In this document: positions 27,068 through 38,515 of the stretch, in pieces
Numbering within the stretch: position 1 is the stretch's first letter
Layout: each line of letters starts with the position of its first letter
Origin: Triplophysa rosa
Lineage: Eukaryota > Chordata > Actinopteri > Cypriniformes > Nemacheilidae
NCBI RefSeq assembly: GCF_024868665.1
Contig: NC_079891.1
Coordinates: forward strand, 29,094,665-29,158,664
Reading direction: 5' to 3'
Length of the DNA: 64,000 nt
Notes under the pieces: generated by a model
Seen by the model: only the letters and a program-made list of their open reading frames with translations
Databases searched by the model: none
What the model was told of the DNA's origin: nothing
Translations under genes and position numbers: made by a program

Positions 27068-30000
27068 GAACAAGATGATGAAAAACTGGGGTATGATTGG
27101 TGGGATAGCTGCTGCCATGGCAGCTGGAGTATACGTATTATGGGGTCCAATTTCAGATAGGAAGAAAAAGAGAAAAGGTCAGTAATATAATATTGCACAG
27201 CACCCACAAAGCTAAGCTTTTATATTGTTATACTATTTGGCCTTAGTTTACATGTGAAGCTATATCTTGCTCACCTGCATGACTACTGTTTGTCTTTAAA
27301 CATAAGCATGCCAATTAAAAATATAATTTCTCTCACAGGTATGGTTCCTGGTCTGCTTAATCTGGGGAACACATGCTTTATGAACTCACTTCTTCAGGGC
27401 CTGGCAGCATGTCCTTCCTTCATCAGATGGCTTGAAGATTTTACGAATGAAAGCAGCGCACAGCCAGAGAAAACTGAAAGAGACACTCAGCTCTCCAGAT
27501 CTCTAATGCAGTTACTTAAAGGTTGCCCCCATTTTACTAATAAAACACACACAGACTTACATTTTCAAAGGATGTAAGAACACTAACAGATTGTTTTGTA
27601 AATTTTTCCTCTAATCCACAGCGCTGTCGAGCCATGATCAAGGGGAAGATGATGTATTAGATGCAAGTTGCCTTTTAGAAGCTCTCAGACTTTACAGATG
27701 GCATATCAGCTCCTTTGAAGAACAGGTAGATTATGTTCAGTGTCAAAAGTCAACCTTCAGACTTTTTAAAGCATTACTATGTGCTAACGTTGTAAACTAC
27801 GGATTGGAATTCAAAAAGCATCTTTTTTGTCCTCAGGATGCTCATGAGCTCTTCCATGTCCTCACATCCTCATTAGAAGAGGAGCTGGAACACCAACCCA
27901 GAGTTGCTCACCTGTTTGATATGCAAACATTGGAGGTAAACAGGAGCATTCATCATAGAAGTCCATTCTTAAAGTGATACTTCACCCAAAAATGAAAATT
28001 CTGTCATCATTTACTCACCTTTGACTTGTTCCAAATTTGTATACATTTCTTTATTCTGATGAACACAGATAAATATATTTGGAATAATGCGTATAACCAA
28101 ACAGATCTCAACACCCATTGACTACCATAGTAGGAAAAATTACTTAATACTTTTTTTTGTTCTGTTGAACACAAAAGAAGACATTTTGAAGAATGTAGGA
28201 CAGCAAACAGTTCTGGGGCACTTTTGACCACCATTGTTTTTTTCCTACTATGGTAGTCAATTGGTGTTGAGATCTGTTTGGTTACAAGCATTATTTCAAA
28301 TATCTTTCTCTGTGTTCATCAGAACAAAAATTTATACACATTTTGGAACAACTCGAAGTTGAGTAAATGATGACAGAATTTTCATTTTTGGGTGAAGTAT
28401 CACTTTAAGATGCCTGAGACATGCTCAATGCAATAACAAAAAAAAAAACAGAATGTGAAGCTCTCAACTACTTCGCCTAAGTTTCATTAACTTTTACTTA
28501 TAAACCTCTTCATGCTTTCAGAAGTCTGTCGAGTCCAAAGAAAAAAACATAAGCTGCAGAAGTGGAGGTAAATTAATACATTTTCATGTTCAAATATTTT
28601 TAAATATTTGTTTTGCTTGGTAGGAACAGGCCTTAATTTTGTTATTCCTCCCCAGGCCCAATGCATCCTATTCCAAGTTTATGGAGGACTCGGCACCCTT
28701 TTCATGGCCGATTAACAAGTTATATGGCTTGCAAGCGGTGTGAGCAGCAGGTGATCTTTCTTACATTTTCCATATATTTAAAATGAACCTTTATAGATGT
28801 AAATAAACATTTGCTTTGTTAGCTAGATGTGAATAATGATGCAAAATAAAAATGGTCCTTCATTAGTCACATCATCAATGCGTAATTTCTATATTTCAGA
28901 GTCCTGTGCATTATGATTCTTTCGACAGCTTGTCTCTTTCTATTCCTTCAAGTCAGTGGGTAAGCAAAAATGTGCACAATTTATTGCACAATAATATGTG
29001 TTGATCAGCTTCCTTAAACAGGTTGTGATCACTTCATTAAAATATAATACCTGCAGCCTTAAAGACTAAGAAATGTGTGTACATTTTTTCTCTAGTATTT
29101 TGTATTTCATTCTTTTAGGGCCGACCAGTTACGCTGGATCAGTGTCTTCAGCATTTCATCTCTTCTGAAACTATTAAAGAGGTGGAGTGTGAAAATTGTA
29201 CCAAGGTAAGGTTTTGCAGTACAGTGTTTAGTGCTGGTAAAATGACCTCATCATGCATTTGTCGGGAATTACAGATCTGCTCATTTCTCATCGTCTCGTA
29301 GCAGCATGCTGGAGAAGTTATGAACGGTCAAGTTTTTGAGAGTCAGAGGACGGCGTTTGTTAAGCAGTTAAAACTTGGGAAGGTAGATTACATTTACTTA
29401 TTACTAGCAGATGTCCAGATACATTTGGCCTTTTAGCCTAGCATTTTATACCTTCTGGTGTTTGTGTGTTTATTTTTGGGTTTAGTTGCCTCAGTGCCTC
29501 TGCATTCATCTGCAAAGGCTAACCTGGTCTAAAGAAGGCACTCCCATGAAGAAACACGAACATGTCCAATTCACAGAGTATTTGTCTATGGATCGATACA
29601 AGCACTGTACTGCAGGCCAGAAGCAGCAGAGGAACAACAGAACAAACAAAATTCCTGCTAAAGCTGTTGGGGACTCAAAAGACAAAACTGTTGCCAATGG
29701 TGTTGGTAAAACATACTGTCAACTCTTTTGCAAACTCGTCTGTAAAATATACTTGCAGTACAATCTCTTACAATTCCAGGACCTTAGCGAACGTCTATTT
29801 TAATCCCATTTTCATTACAGATCCTGAACACTGTAACAACAACAAGTCAATGTCCAATGGAACCATTCCTTCGGTCTTTCTACACTCACCAGTACTGAAG
29901 TCACAGCTCAACCTCACTTTTGACTACAGGTATATGCATATTTGTTGTTTCGATTGGCTCTATAGACTGAAGCAAGCATTTTCCATTTTAACAACAAATT

Positions 30001-30261
30001 TCTTTCTCGACTAGCGCTTCGGAGTATCTTTTCCGGTTAACAGCCGTTCTGGTTCACCACGGTGATATGCGCTCTGGACATTTTATCACTTACCGCCGCT
30101 GCCCTGCCTCCCCCCGTGGAACTTCTCCATTTAACTCCCAGTGGCTTTGGGTGTCGGATGATTCTGTGAGGAAAGCGACCCTGCAGGAGGTGCTTTCCTC
30201 CAGCGCATATCTGCTGTTTTACGAAGGAGTGCAACGGCCTGGCCTGAAGGTGGAGAAGTAG
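27068..30261 (+). CDS. usp30: Ubiquitin-specific peptidase 30 (mitochondrial deubiquitinase)
   Basis: Outer-mitochondrial-membrane deubiquitinase that removes ubiquitin from mitochondrial proteins and opposes PINK1/parkin mitophagy. Exons: 27068-27177, 27339-27521, 27622-27725, 27837-27935, 28522-28567, 28656-28750, 28900-28959, 29119-29205, 29302-29382 (start could be 29305), 29486-29705, 29821-29929, 30015-30261. From the ATG at 27075 they give 477 aa. The membrane anchor is about WGMIGGIAAAMAAGVYVLWG, followed by the basic DRKKKRK. The catalytic Cys is in LGNTCFMNSL (residue 47), the His in RSGHFITYRR, and the third residue Ser in WLWVSDD; the Ser is USP30's unusual triad. CxxC pairs ACKRC and CENC form the zinc site. 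The true N-terminus is uncertain: human has about 30 extra residues from an upstream exon, and no compatible one was found here. Confidence 0.95.
27969..28408. mobile_element. Complete hairpin MITE in usp30 intron 4
   Basis: A 440-bp TTAA-flanked palindromic element. The outer repeats, starting AAAGTGATACTTCACCC and ending GGGTGAAGTATCACTTT, match essentially perfectly for more than 40 bp. An inner pair (CTACCATAGTAGGAAAAA and its inverse) extends the fold. It is the best-preserved member of the family seen at 5115, 17455, 19841 and 58560. Confidence 0.85.
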
Positions 30262-31151
30262 CATGTTTTTTTGAGTTAGTTCTAAGTTATCCTACAATAG
30301 CCTCGTATGCCTACTCCTCTCCATTCCAGGACATACTACTCCGGCCAAGTCCAATCATGCGTCCGTGCAGTGCATGCAGTTTGGTGTGCATTTCTGGGCA
30401 TGTTGTTTCTGATCTCTCTAAGGGAAGAAAGAGAGAGGAGGAGGAGGGTTTGGGATTTCAAGGTTGGATTTTCATGGCACCTTTGTCCTGCTCAGTGTCT
30501 ATGGAGTTTGTTTCCGTTAGAAAACTGCCGTTGCTTCGTGTAGCAGGTGTATTGTACAACATCGTAGTCTGAGCATAGGAATAATGCCGCACAGGATTTC
30601 TAGCTACCACTGGTGTGGGAATCGCACAGAGGTTTAATCCTGTATTTTTGTTAGCAAAAAGTAGCAAATTGTCTCAGGTTTGTTGCTTTGCATGTTGTTT
30701 GTTTTGGAATTACTCATTGTTATTCATTTGTTTACAGATTTCCCTCAGCAGTCATGACATGTAAGAGTTTTCTAAACTTGTAAAATTACATATTCATAAA
30801 CTAGGAGAACACACAATATTATTGGATGTTTCCTTTTCAAACGTTGTGTCTGTTTATTCCTCATAAATCTTGCTATAGTTATGTTTGACCTATCCCATGT
30901 GGTTTATCTTCAGTGAATATGTGAACAGAAACCTTGCAGGAATGTGATACAACTGTTACTTTAAGCTTTCTGGTCATGAGACAGTCACCTTGCATTAATC
31001 TGAAGATTATCTGATTTTCTGCTGGCACTTTAGTTGTTATTCCATAAAATATATATATGTTAACTCTACATGATGCTTTTTGCACACAGTATATTTTTAA
31101 GAAAGTTATGTGTAAGATTGTATGAATGTTTTTCATGTGTAAATCAAAGTA

Positions 31152-31157
31152 AATAAA
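31152..31157 (+). terminator. usp30 polyadenylation signal
   Basis: AATAAA about 890 bp after the usp30 stop. The intervening 3'-UTR has no other gene. Confidence 0.6.
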
Positions 31158-31541
31158 ATCTGCAACAATGTTATTCTCTCTGCTCTTTACCATCTCACAT
31201 GGTTTTCCAAACCACTGGACCATCTTCAGTTTATTTACTTTTTTCTTCACCATGACATGTTGGAAAAAATGCAATGTACAACACAAATTTAATTGATCGC
31301 TTTAATAATATTTTTTTAAATAATAATATTTTATATAAGAAAGTCAAACGCATTCGGAAAGATGCTGAATAAATGACAACCATCTCGTTGTGTGAACTAT
31401 TCCTTTAACGGTCCGCCCCTTTAGGAGACAGCACGTGTACTTTAGGGCGCGGCCAAGGAGACGTTAACCAATAGATCTGCGCCCGTCCTGTGACGTACCT
31501 TTCAGACCAGCCACGCCGCGTTCCCCCCACCACATTCACTA

Positions 31542-32128
31542 GCTGTGTCCCAATTCGGGTACTACAATTTTCCTAGGTCGAGGACATAAAACGAGGACTT
31601 GTTTTTCAAAGCACGCAACCTGAAAAGTCTAAGAACCGAACTGACGGTCTAGCCTCGCGGAGGATTTCCTAATTGCGTCACCTGCTGCTCATGTTGCGTG
31701 GCGACAGCAGCAGGACAGCAGTGACGTTTCTGACTTTTTTAAACAAATACGGAGCCAGAAAAGTTTTATTTTAGAGAATATGACACGTTTATGTAGATTA
31801 AAACAGCCCAACAGTATATTAAATTAACCAACCTTAGAAATTTAAAACACAATAATGTTAATGGACAACATAATATATAATATTAAAACACTGAAATCGA
31901 CCGTTTTTGTGAATTACATACTTTTATTTAATATAGGATAGCCGAGGCTGTGAAGGATACATTCGTTCTATCCTTAAAAACCCACGGAAATAAGGTCGCA
32001 TTTTGGGGCTGCATTTGAAGCAACCTTTGAATCGGGACAGCCTTACCAGCCTTCAGTCGCGCTGTTGTGACGCAATCGGCCTTAAAATGCAGCCTTCAAA
32101 GAACGCAGCCCCCGAATTGGGACACAGC
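31542..32128. mobile_element. DNA transposon just upstream of pxmp2
   Basis: GCTGTGTCCCAATTCGG at 31542-31558 is inverted at 32112-32128. The roughly 590-bp interior has repeated subterminal phrases (AATTGCGTCACCTGC, GACGCAATCGGCC) but no transposase. The target duplication is unclear (CACTA versus CACTG). It ends 70 bp before the pxmp2 start codon. Confidence 0.7.
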
Positions 32129-32198
32129 CACTGATTCATGCTGTTAAACTGTCAAACGCTCATTTTAAGTGTACAGACGTTGTAAAAGTAACTTGATA

Positions 32199-34193
32199 AT
32201 GCCTTCACAAAGTCTACCGGTACGCGATTCTTCTTTTCCTGCGAGGGTACTACAACAATATTTGCTTTTATTAAAGAAATATCCAATCCTCACTAAATCT
32301 GTTACGAGGTCAGTTTATATTTTTGTTAAAGCTAGTTTGTTAGCTTTGGCTTTGTGGGTTTATCATCGCTTAAATTTTACTACCCTCGGGGGGTTGCAAA
32401 TAACTGTACTGTACCTTTTCAAACCACTAACAAAGTGTTGCTATTACGCACTGATGATATGATCATACTCTTGATTTATGCTTGCAGTGATAGTAAATAA
32501 GTAAATGTACCCAATAGTGTTTTTGTAAGCAAAGGACTTTGCACTGTGCCTGTCTCTTATTATTTTGGTAAGTTGAGGGTGGTGTGGAGCAAACAATCCC
32601 ACTGTCAAAAAGAATCACACTCACTCACTGTTGGACAACACCATAAGAAGACAAGCATCCACATTACTACAGTAGATGCAAGGCAATGAGGGTACAATAT
32701 GACTGCTATTGTTGTTTTTCCACAGTGGTATTCTCTCATCGTTTGGAAATCTTCTGTCTCAAGCTTTGGAGTCCAGTAAAAACAACAAAGAAAAAAGCCC
32801 AAGGAAGAAAATCAATGTCCTGGGACCTGTACACTTTGCAATTTATGGGTACAGTGATACTTGTACACAATCACATAATGCTTTTATATATATATTTTAT
32901 ATTATATTTTAATATATTTGTATGCACCCCATAGTCATGTTAAATAACCATTATGCAATTTCACAATAACCACCCATTTGACCGATTATGCATGTGTTGC
33001 ATTGCATTTGAACATTTTACACAATTTGAAAAAAATTCTAGGAATATCTTTATCGGCTCATTACAAATCGCAGTTTAGTTTACTTGTGATTGGTGTTTGA
33101 TCTTGGTCCCTTTCTGCTGTTTGAAATATCTTTTTGCTTGTTTCAGGCTTGTTATAACAGGTCCGGTCAGTCATTACTTCTACCATATCCTGGAGGTGTT
33201 GTTTCCAACCACCGTTCCATACTGCCTGGTGAAACGCCTTCTTCTAGAGCGTCTAATATTTGCCCCAGCTTTCCTCTTGCTCTTTTATGTGGTCATGAAT
33301 GCTTTGGAGGTACTGTAATGTTGATCTGGTGCAGTTTGGAAAGGCATCTTGAGCCTTTAATGTAGTCTATATAAGTCTGTGACTCGTATTGACACGAGTG
33401 ATTTTCGTAATGTTGAAGAATAGGAATTTTCGTCAATCGTGGTCTCAAATGCAAGAGGCATTCTATTGCTATGATAGAGTAAAACAGTATGTAGGCTGTC
33501 ATCCATACTTTGACCAGTCCTGCTGGTTCTGCTACTGGTCAATGAACTTCATCTGTTTGCTGATCTGCAGATTTCAGTGTTCCAACTCATGTAGTGATTC
33601 AGATTAGTTGGTTGTTGACCCTTTCTTCCCCTCCTTCATGTCTTCAGGTTCAGCTTTGTCTAAGTTTTTCTTAATTGAAATCATAAAAGCTATCTGGATT
33701 TTATCCACTCAGCACAAATATTTTATGCTGCTGTTAAATATGTGATATTTTCTCTTTATGGAGAAAAGAATACCCTTGCCTATTTTCTCATTTTTAACAA
33801 AAGATGAATTACTTGTTGAATTACTTTATTTATAGCTGCCATCCAAGGGTTGTCAACCTCTTTGAAAATCATGTAAAATGACCTAAAATATATATTTTTC
33901 AGGGCAAGACAATTGGAGACCTTCAGAAGAAACTTACAACTACTTACTGGCCTTCACTGAAGATGAACTGGAAGGTCTGGACCCCATTTCAGTTTATCAA
34001 TATCAACTATATACCTGCACAGGTAATACTAGTTCACCAAATCAATTTCATTCAGATTAAATAACACGCACTTTCTCATGTATTATATCATCAAGTATCT
34101 CACTCTCTTTTTCTGACTCTGCAGTTTCGAGTGCTGTTTGCCAACATTGTTGCCTTATTCTGGTACGCCTACCTAGCCTCTGCCAGGAAATGA
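32199..34193 (+). CDS. pxmp2: Peroxisomal membrane protein 2 (PMP22 family)
   Basis: Channel-forming peroxisomal membrane protein of the Mpv17/PMP22 family that passes small metabolites. Five exons: 32199-32308, 32726-32848, 33147-33309, 33903-34022, 34125-34193. They total 585 nt (194 aa; human 195). Visible family landmarks are LLLLKKYPILTK, SGILSSFGNLLSQ, GPVSHYFYHILE, ERLIFAPAF, the signature MNWKVWTPFQFININYIP, and the C-terminal FRVLFANIVALFWYAYLAS. Several hydrophobic segments fit four membrane spans. A transposon abuts its 5' side. Pieces of its exon 4 recur inside the neighbouring ISG15-like array. Confidence 0.96.
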
Positions 34194-34570
34194 AACCAAA
34201 CCTGATCAACTTCAAAACAAGCTAGTAGCTGGCTAGAGTAGGATTAAACCAGTTTGTGCCTTAAAAGGCACAAACTGATAAAAATAATCTGATGTTTTCC
34301 AGGGCAACTGACAATTTTTACCATATTTGTAATTTACTGTAATATAACAGGGATGAAGCAGTAAAATGTAATTACTGATCAACTTATACAAACAGTTATT
34401 GTTGTTTTCATTAAATTACTTGCACCATACACGGAAGATGATTTGTCAAAAACATTGGTTAAAGATAGGGTAACATGGTATTTCATGCATTCTGACTTCT
34501 TTACACTGTTAAACGTGCTGGCTTCTCATGCTTAACATGGTCAACTTGTTAAAAAACGAGTTGGACGTAG

Positions 34571-34588
34571 TTTATTTTCAGAAATAAA
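34571..34588. terminator. Facing polyadenylation signals of pxmp2 (+) and ISG15-like copy 1 (-)
   Basis: AATAAA on the plus strand at 34583-34588 would serve pxmp2. TTTATT at 34571-34576 is AATAAA on the minus strand and would serve the ISG15-like gene whose stop is at 34695. The two convergent 3' ends would overlap slightly. Confidence 0.5.
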
Positions 34589-34694
34589 GGTGGAAATGTT
34601 CCTTAATTGCACCCACGACTTTAAGAGATGTGGCTAAGTAAATATGTAATTACATTTGTTTGAGATACAATCAGCAAGATTATTAACTTCTCCA

Positions 34695-35126
34695 TTAACC
34701 ACGTAAACGGAGAGTCATGTGAATGGTGCTTTGATTTGTGATGTCGTAGTCGTTCAACTTCTTGCCGGACTCCAGTTGCCTGCCGTTGTAAATCAGTCTC
34801 TGCTGGTCCAGCGGGACTCGTTCTTTGTTGTAGATCTCACGCTGAAGCTGATCCACTGTCTCATTAGGGTCAACTTCGTAGGTACTCGTTATGCCCATCT
34901 CATTCCTGACAAACACCTGCATAAGTACAGGAAACTTTACAGGATTTGTAACAAGTAGCATCAGGGAGGACTCTGACGTCAAACCGTAACTTCTGAGGGT
35001 TCTGGAATCATTGTCAAAGTTGATGAAGTCTTGCAAAATGAGCTTCTTCAATTCACCAACTGTGGCATTGCAGTCCACAGTCAGGCGTTTTGTGTTTCCA
35101 TTGAATCCCTTTACTAGTAATTCCAT
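34695..35126 (-). CDS. ISG15-like ubiquitin-like modifier, copy 1 (degenerate)
   Basis: Two tandem ubiquitin-like domains, as in interferon-induced ISG15, which is attached to targets through a C-terminal Gly-Gly. One coding exon of 143 aa starts at the ATG at 35126, just after the acceptor of a 5'-UTR intron (35134-35249). The first domain lacks about 17-19 residues present in the other copies ([15 protein letters not shown] versus a stretch containing [11 protein letters not shown]). The hinge has extra residues ([12 protein letters not shown]). The second domain, from about residue 69, is well kept ([18 protein letters not shown]). It ends LRLRG followed by TAA, so one of the two terminal glycines is missing. 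Conjugation is therefore doubtful. The frame is open, so it may still be a secreted or free modifier, or be decaying. Confidence 0.8.
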   Translation of the reverse strand: MELLVKGFNGNTKRLTVDCNATVGELKKLILQDFINFDNDSRTLRSYGLTSESSLMLLVTNPVKFPVLMQVFVRNEMGITSTYEVDPNETVDQLQREIYNKERVPLDQQRLIYNGRQLESGKKLNDYDITNQSTIHMTLRLRG

Positions 35127-35340
35127 CGCAAGCCTGACCAAATGAGATAAAGCAAGGAAGTTTAAATACTACAGTATCTTTCCAAATTTAAAAGCCTTAC
35201 ATCTTCTTACTTTTAAAGTGTTTCTCATGCGATGTGATATGGAGCTTACCGAGCTGTTCAAATCTTTTGCTTTTCCTGGTTTTCTTGCTCGAGTCTGGCA
35301 CCGTCACACCAAAATCGAATAGTGTGGCTCAGGGTAGAGG

Positions 35341-35417
35341 CATTATAAGGCATCTTTCATGCCCCGCCTCAAAACAATGTTTCCTTTCTGTAGATTTGCT
35401 CAATAACTTTCAGTTTC
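35341..35417 (-). promoter_or_regulatory. Promoter of ISG15-like copy 1
   Basis: In minus-strand terms: ISRE-type GAAACTGAAAGT (35406-35417), a weaker GAAAGGAAAC (near 35380-35389), GC box GAGGCGGGGC (35361-35370), and TATA-like CCTTATAATG (35341-35350). The non-coding exon 1 ends at 35250 with GTAAGC. The same order recurs in the other copies. Confidence 0.6.
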
Positions 35418-35473
35418 TATTCTGCATAATCACTGATGTAATGCTTGAGAAATCAACAGGATGCACATCCTAA

Positions 35474-36184
35474 ACACCTGCTAAACATACTTTGCCTATT
35501 TTGCTTCACAATAGCATTTTTGTTAAATCAAGAAGTAAATTACCCTACAAAAATAAACTGTGGTTTATCTATAGTAGTCTTTTTTTGGTTTTATTTATAG
35601 TAAAGCTATAGTAAACGCAAATTTACTATAGTAAAGCTATATAAACACAAATTTACTGTGGTCTCATCTAGTTTACCTAGTAAAAATGTTAATACAAATG
35701 GTAATCAGTTTGCAAAAAAGACTAATTTTTATTATGTATTATATACTAAACTATAATAGACTTTTACTAGACTTCTACTGAATGAAAATAATAAAACCAT
35801 AGTTTTCTACACTAATTTATACGTACATTATGTTCATGTCCCTTGTATGTTTTCTTATTTATTTCCAGATTTTTCTAGTCTTTGTAAAGACATATTTTGC
35901 AGTTTTATATTATTATTATTTTAATTTATACTATTTTTCCTACTAATATCATAATAATTCTTGGGCCATATACAGTACTGGTACTGGTTGTTGAATTAAT
36001 CACCTGATACATCTTTCAGTGTCCCCGCCAATGTGGATAGAGTCTGTTGTTGACTAAAGCCACTAAAATTAAGTGACAGAGCACTGAACCACATTCTGTA
36101 CAAAATAAATACACACAGCATAGATTTTGTTCTTATTGTTTCTACAAGACACTTGTAGACCTTAAAACTAGTTCTAATGAAAAA
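35474..36184. other. Spacer upstream of ISG15-like copy 1
   Basis: AT-rich, with repeated TTTACTATAGTA phrases near 35570-35760. No distal kB/ISRE module like those of copies 2 to 5 was found here. Confidence 0.4.
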
Positions 36185-36251
36185 AGATAAACTGGAAGGT
36201 TTGAACCCCATTTTGTTTATAAACAACTATATACCTGTACAGGTAAGACTA
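36185..36251 (+). pseudogene. Relic of pxmp2 exon 4 (first)
   Basis: GATAAACTGGAAGGTTTGAA...CCCCATTTTG...AACTATATACCTGTACAGGTAA matches the end of pxmp2 exon 4 (33959-34030), including the exon end and the splice donor, with several substitutions. No other pxmp2 exon follows, so it is a dead fragment carried by segmental duplication. Confidence 0.8.
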
Positions 36252-36662
36252 GAATGTGATATCCCTTTGCCTGGAAAATAAATGGACACATTTAGCTTTC
36301 ATTGTTGCCAAGACTAAGATGTGTCCAAATAATTTGTAGAAATTTGTCTACTGTGTAGCCTACCAAACACTAGATGATAAAAAGGGCGTTGTAATGAGCA
36401 ATCATCATTTTATTTACAAGGAAAGGAAAACATGAAATATAAGATACAATACATGAAAGCTTTATATTAAGACAACAGATTTAATAATAATTTAAATTAT
36501 GTACATTCTTTTCAAAGTGACTTACAGCATTGTTTTTTGTATTTTTTTAGTCTTCTCAGTTTTTGTAATTTCAGAAAAAAGCAGATCAGGTTCAGTAGAC
36601 TATTTGGGTATTTTGCCGGTTTAACTCTTGTAGCTTCAGTCAGTCCAGGTCAAGATTCTCCA

Positions 36663-37133
36663 TTAACCTCCTCGGAGACGGAGAGTCATGTGAATGGTGT
36701 TTTGATTTGTTATGTCGTAGTCTTGCAACATCCTGCCGGACTCCAGTTGCCTGCCGTTAAAAATGAGCCTCTGCTGGTCCACCGGGACTCTTTCTTTATT
36801 GTAGATCTCACGCTGGAGCTGATCCACTGTCTCGTTGGGATTAACATCGTAGGTGCTCGTTATGCCCTTCTCATTCTTGACAAACACCTGCATGGGTCCA
36901 GGGGTCGTGATGATGAACGCTACCACGGACTCTGAGTGCAATCCGTAACTGCTGAGGCTTCTGTAATCATCTTCTAGGTTGATTCGTTGACCATTATTTG
37001 CAGACAGCTTCTGCAGAAAAGAGTTCACATTGAAGTGCTGCGAAATGAGCAGCTTCAGATGACCAACTGTAGCATTGCAGTCCACACGCAGACGTTTTGT
37101 GTTTCCGTTGATTTCTTTTACTATTATATCCAT
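36663..37133 (-). CDS. isg15: ISG15-like ubiquitin-like modifier, copy 2
   Basis: 156-aa protein with two ubiquitin-like domains. The first is about residues 1-78 ([15 protein letters not shown] ... YGLHSES). The second runs from about 80 to the end, starting [10 protein letters not shown] and containing [19 protein letters not shown], close to ubiquitin's IPPDQQRLIFAGKQLEDGR. It ends LRLRGG followed directly by the stop, so it needs no C-terminal trimming to be activated. The ATG at 37133 follows a CAG acceptor; the 5'-UTR intron is 37141-37274. The family is induced by interferon, modifies proteins through E1/E2/E3 enzymes, and can act as a free cytokine-like protein. It is nearly identical in plan to copy 3. 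Confidence 0.88.
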   Translation of the reverse strand: MDIIVKEINGNTKRLRVDCNATVGHLKLLISQHFNVNSFLQKLSANNGQRINLEDDYRSLSSYGLHSESVVAFIITTPGPMQVFVKNEKGITSTYDVNPNETVDQLQREIYNKERVPVDQQRLIFNGRQLESGRMLQDYDITNQNTIHMTLRLRGG

Positions 37134-37353
37134 CGCGTTGCTGTAAAAAAAACGTTAGAAAAAGCAAGTTAGAACTACTTTATTACTAAAAGCAAGTTTA
37201 AACTACTGAAGTGCCCGCTAAATTGAAAGTCTGAACTTTTTAGCGTACTTCTAATGTCTAGTGTGAAAGCTTACCGAGGTGTTAAAATCTTGCGCTGTTT
37301 ACTGGTTTTCTTTCTTGAGTCTGGTGCAGTAACAAGTCTCACAAAAATGAGGC

Positions 37354-37430
37354 ATTATAAAGCATCCTTCAAGCCCCGCCTCAAAAACAGTTTCGTTTCC
37401 GAATGCTTGCTCGGCAGCTTACGGTTTTCA
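37354..37430 (-). promoter_or_regulatory. Promoter of ISG15-like copy 2
   Basis: Minus strand: near-consensus ISRE GGAAACGAAACT (37389-37400), GC box (37373-37382), and TATA-like TTTATAAT (37354-37361). A second site near 37421-37434 (GAATGAAAAC) is degenerate. Confidence 0.7.
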
Positions 37431-37896
37431 TTCTGAGGAATGCTAGAGAAATCAACAGGATGACACAGCACATCGATCTGCTTGACAATAACATAAATGC
37501 ATTACAATTACGTTTTTAAAATAAAATTGGTTCAGGTACAGCCCACACACATAAAAATAAATAGGCTAGCCTACAGAATGTACTGTAATAAACTGTGGTA
37601 AAACCCATACTTTGAGGTTTTAAATCTTACTTTAGTAAATACTATAGCAGGCCTATAGTGTAATATAGTATACTGTAGGCTATTGTTGTACTGTATAGTG
37701 AAATTGTGATAATATACTAAAGTAGTATATTTTTTAGGGTGGCAGTACTTTAGTCGCCTATTCTTCATATGGGATGTTTTTGTCATCATTAAAAAGCATT
37801 CAAATTTGGTTGATATGTTATGATGTTTTTCTATTTATCAAATTTTGTGTAAACAATTATTTTTGAGTTTCGAGCTTAAAAAACACTCTCAAGAGA

Positions 37897-38022
37897 GGGA
37901 ATTCCCCTTGATCAGGTGATGGGGAATGCCAATTGCCAAGGTAAAACGTCACAGATCAGCAGCCACACCTAATGTGAATGTCTCATTCATTCTAACAACA
38001 CACCTGTAATGGTTTCATTTTC
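37897..38022 (-). promoter_or_regulatory. Distal kB + ISRE module of copy 2
   Basis: A perfect palindromic NF-kB-type site GGGAATTCCC (within 37897-37907) and, about 105 bp further upstream of the gene, the ISRE GAAAATGAAACC (minus, 38011-38022). The surrounding 250 bp is repeated upstream of copy 3. Confidence 0.6.
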
Positions 38023-38244
38023 CTTTCAGGTGATTTGTTTCCTCTCACTTTCCCATGTGCTCTATTACATAACTTGCACACAAACATGCCTGAACTTGTT
38101 AAAATGCTGTGCTGTATTTAAAGTTTGTTTAAATAATAATATGTAAGAATTGTTTGAATGTATTTTTTCCTGTCATTTCAATCCTGAGCCACTGGCTGTT
38201 GTGTCCCAGTCAGGTGTGTGGTGTTCCAACGCATTAAATCATGA

Positions 38245-38515
38245 GAAAATGCTTTCTAAAAAAATCTGGGTTATTTTCAACCCATCATTGGGTCAAAAAG
38301 GGACGTTGTATTTTTGACCCACGGGTTACAGCAAACGAGCATTTTGGTTTGAAACAACCAGCTTAGGTTAATTTACAACTCAAAATGCTCGATTGTTGTA
38401 ACCAATGGGTCAAAAATACAGTAAACCATGTTCTGGGTTAATATAATATAATACTGGGTTTGTCCCTTTTTGACCTAAGGTAGGTTTGAAAATAACTAGA
38501 ATTTTTTAGAGTGAG
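38245..38515. repeat. Hairpin repeat with CTGGGTT ends
   Basis: CTGGGTTATTTTCAACCCA near 38267 faces an imperfect inverse near 38490, with inner pairs such as GGGTCAAAAA / TTTTTGACC. A diverged counterpart lies at about 43865-44030, in the same position relative to copy 3. Confidence 0.55.

Noticed and set aside
30307..30667. ORFs after usp30
   Set aside because: They lie in the usp30 3'-UTR on both strands with no family resemblance.
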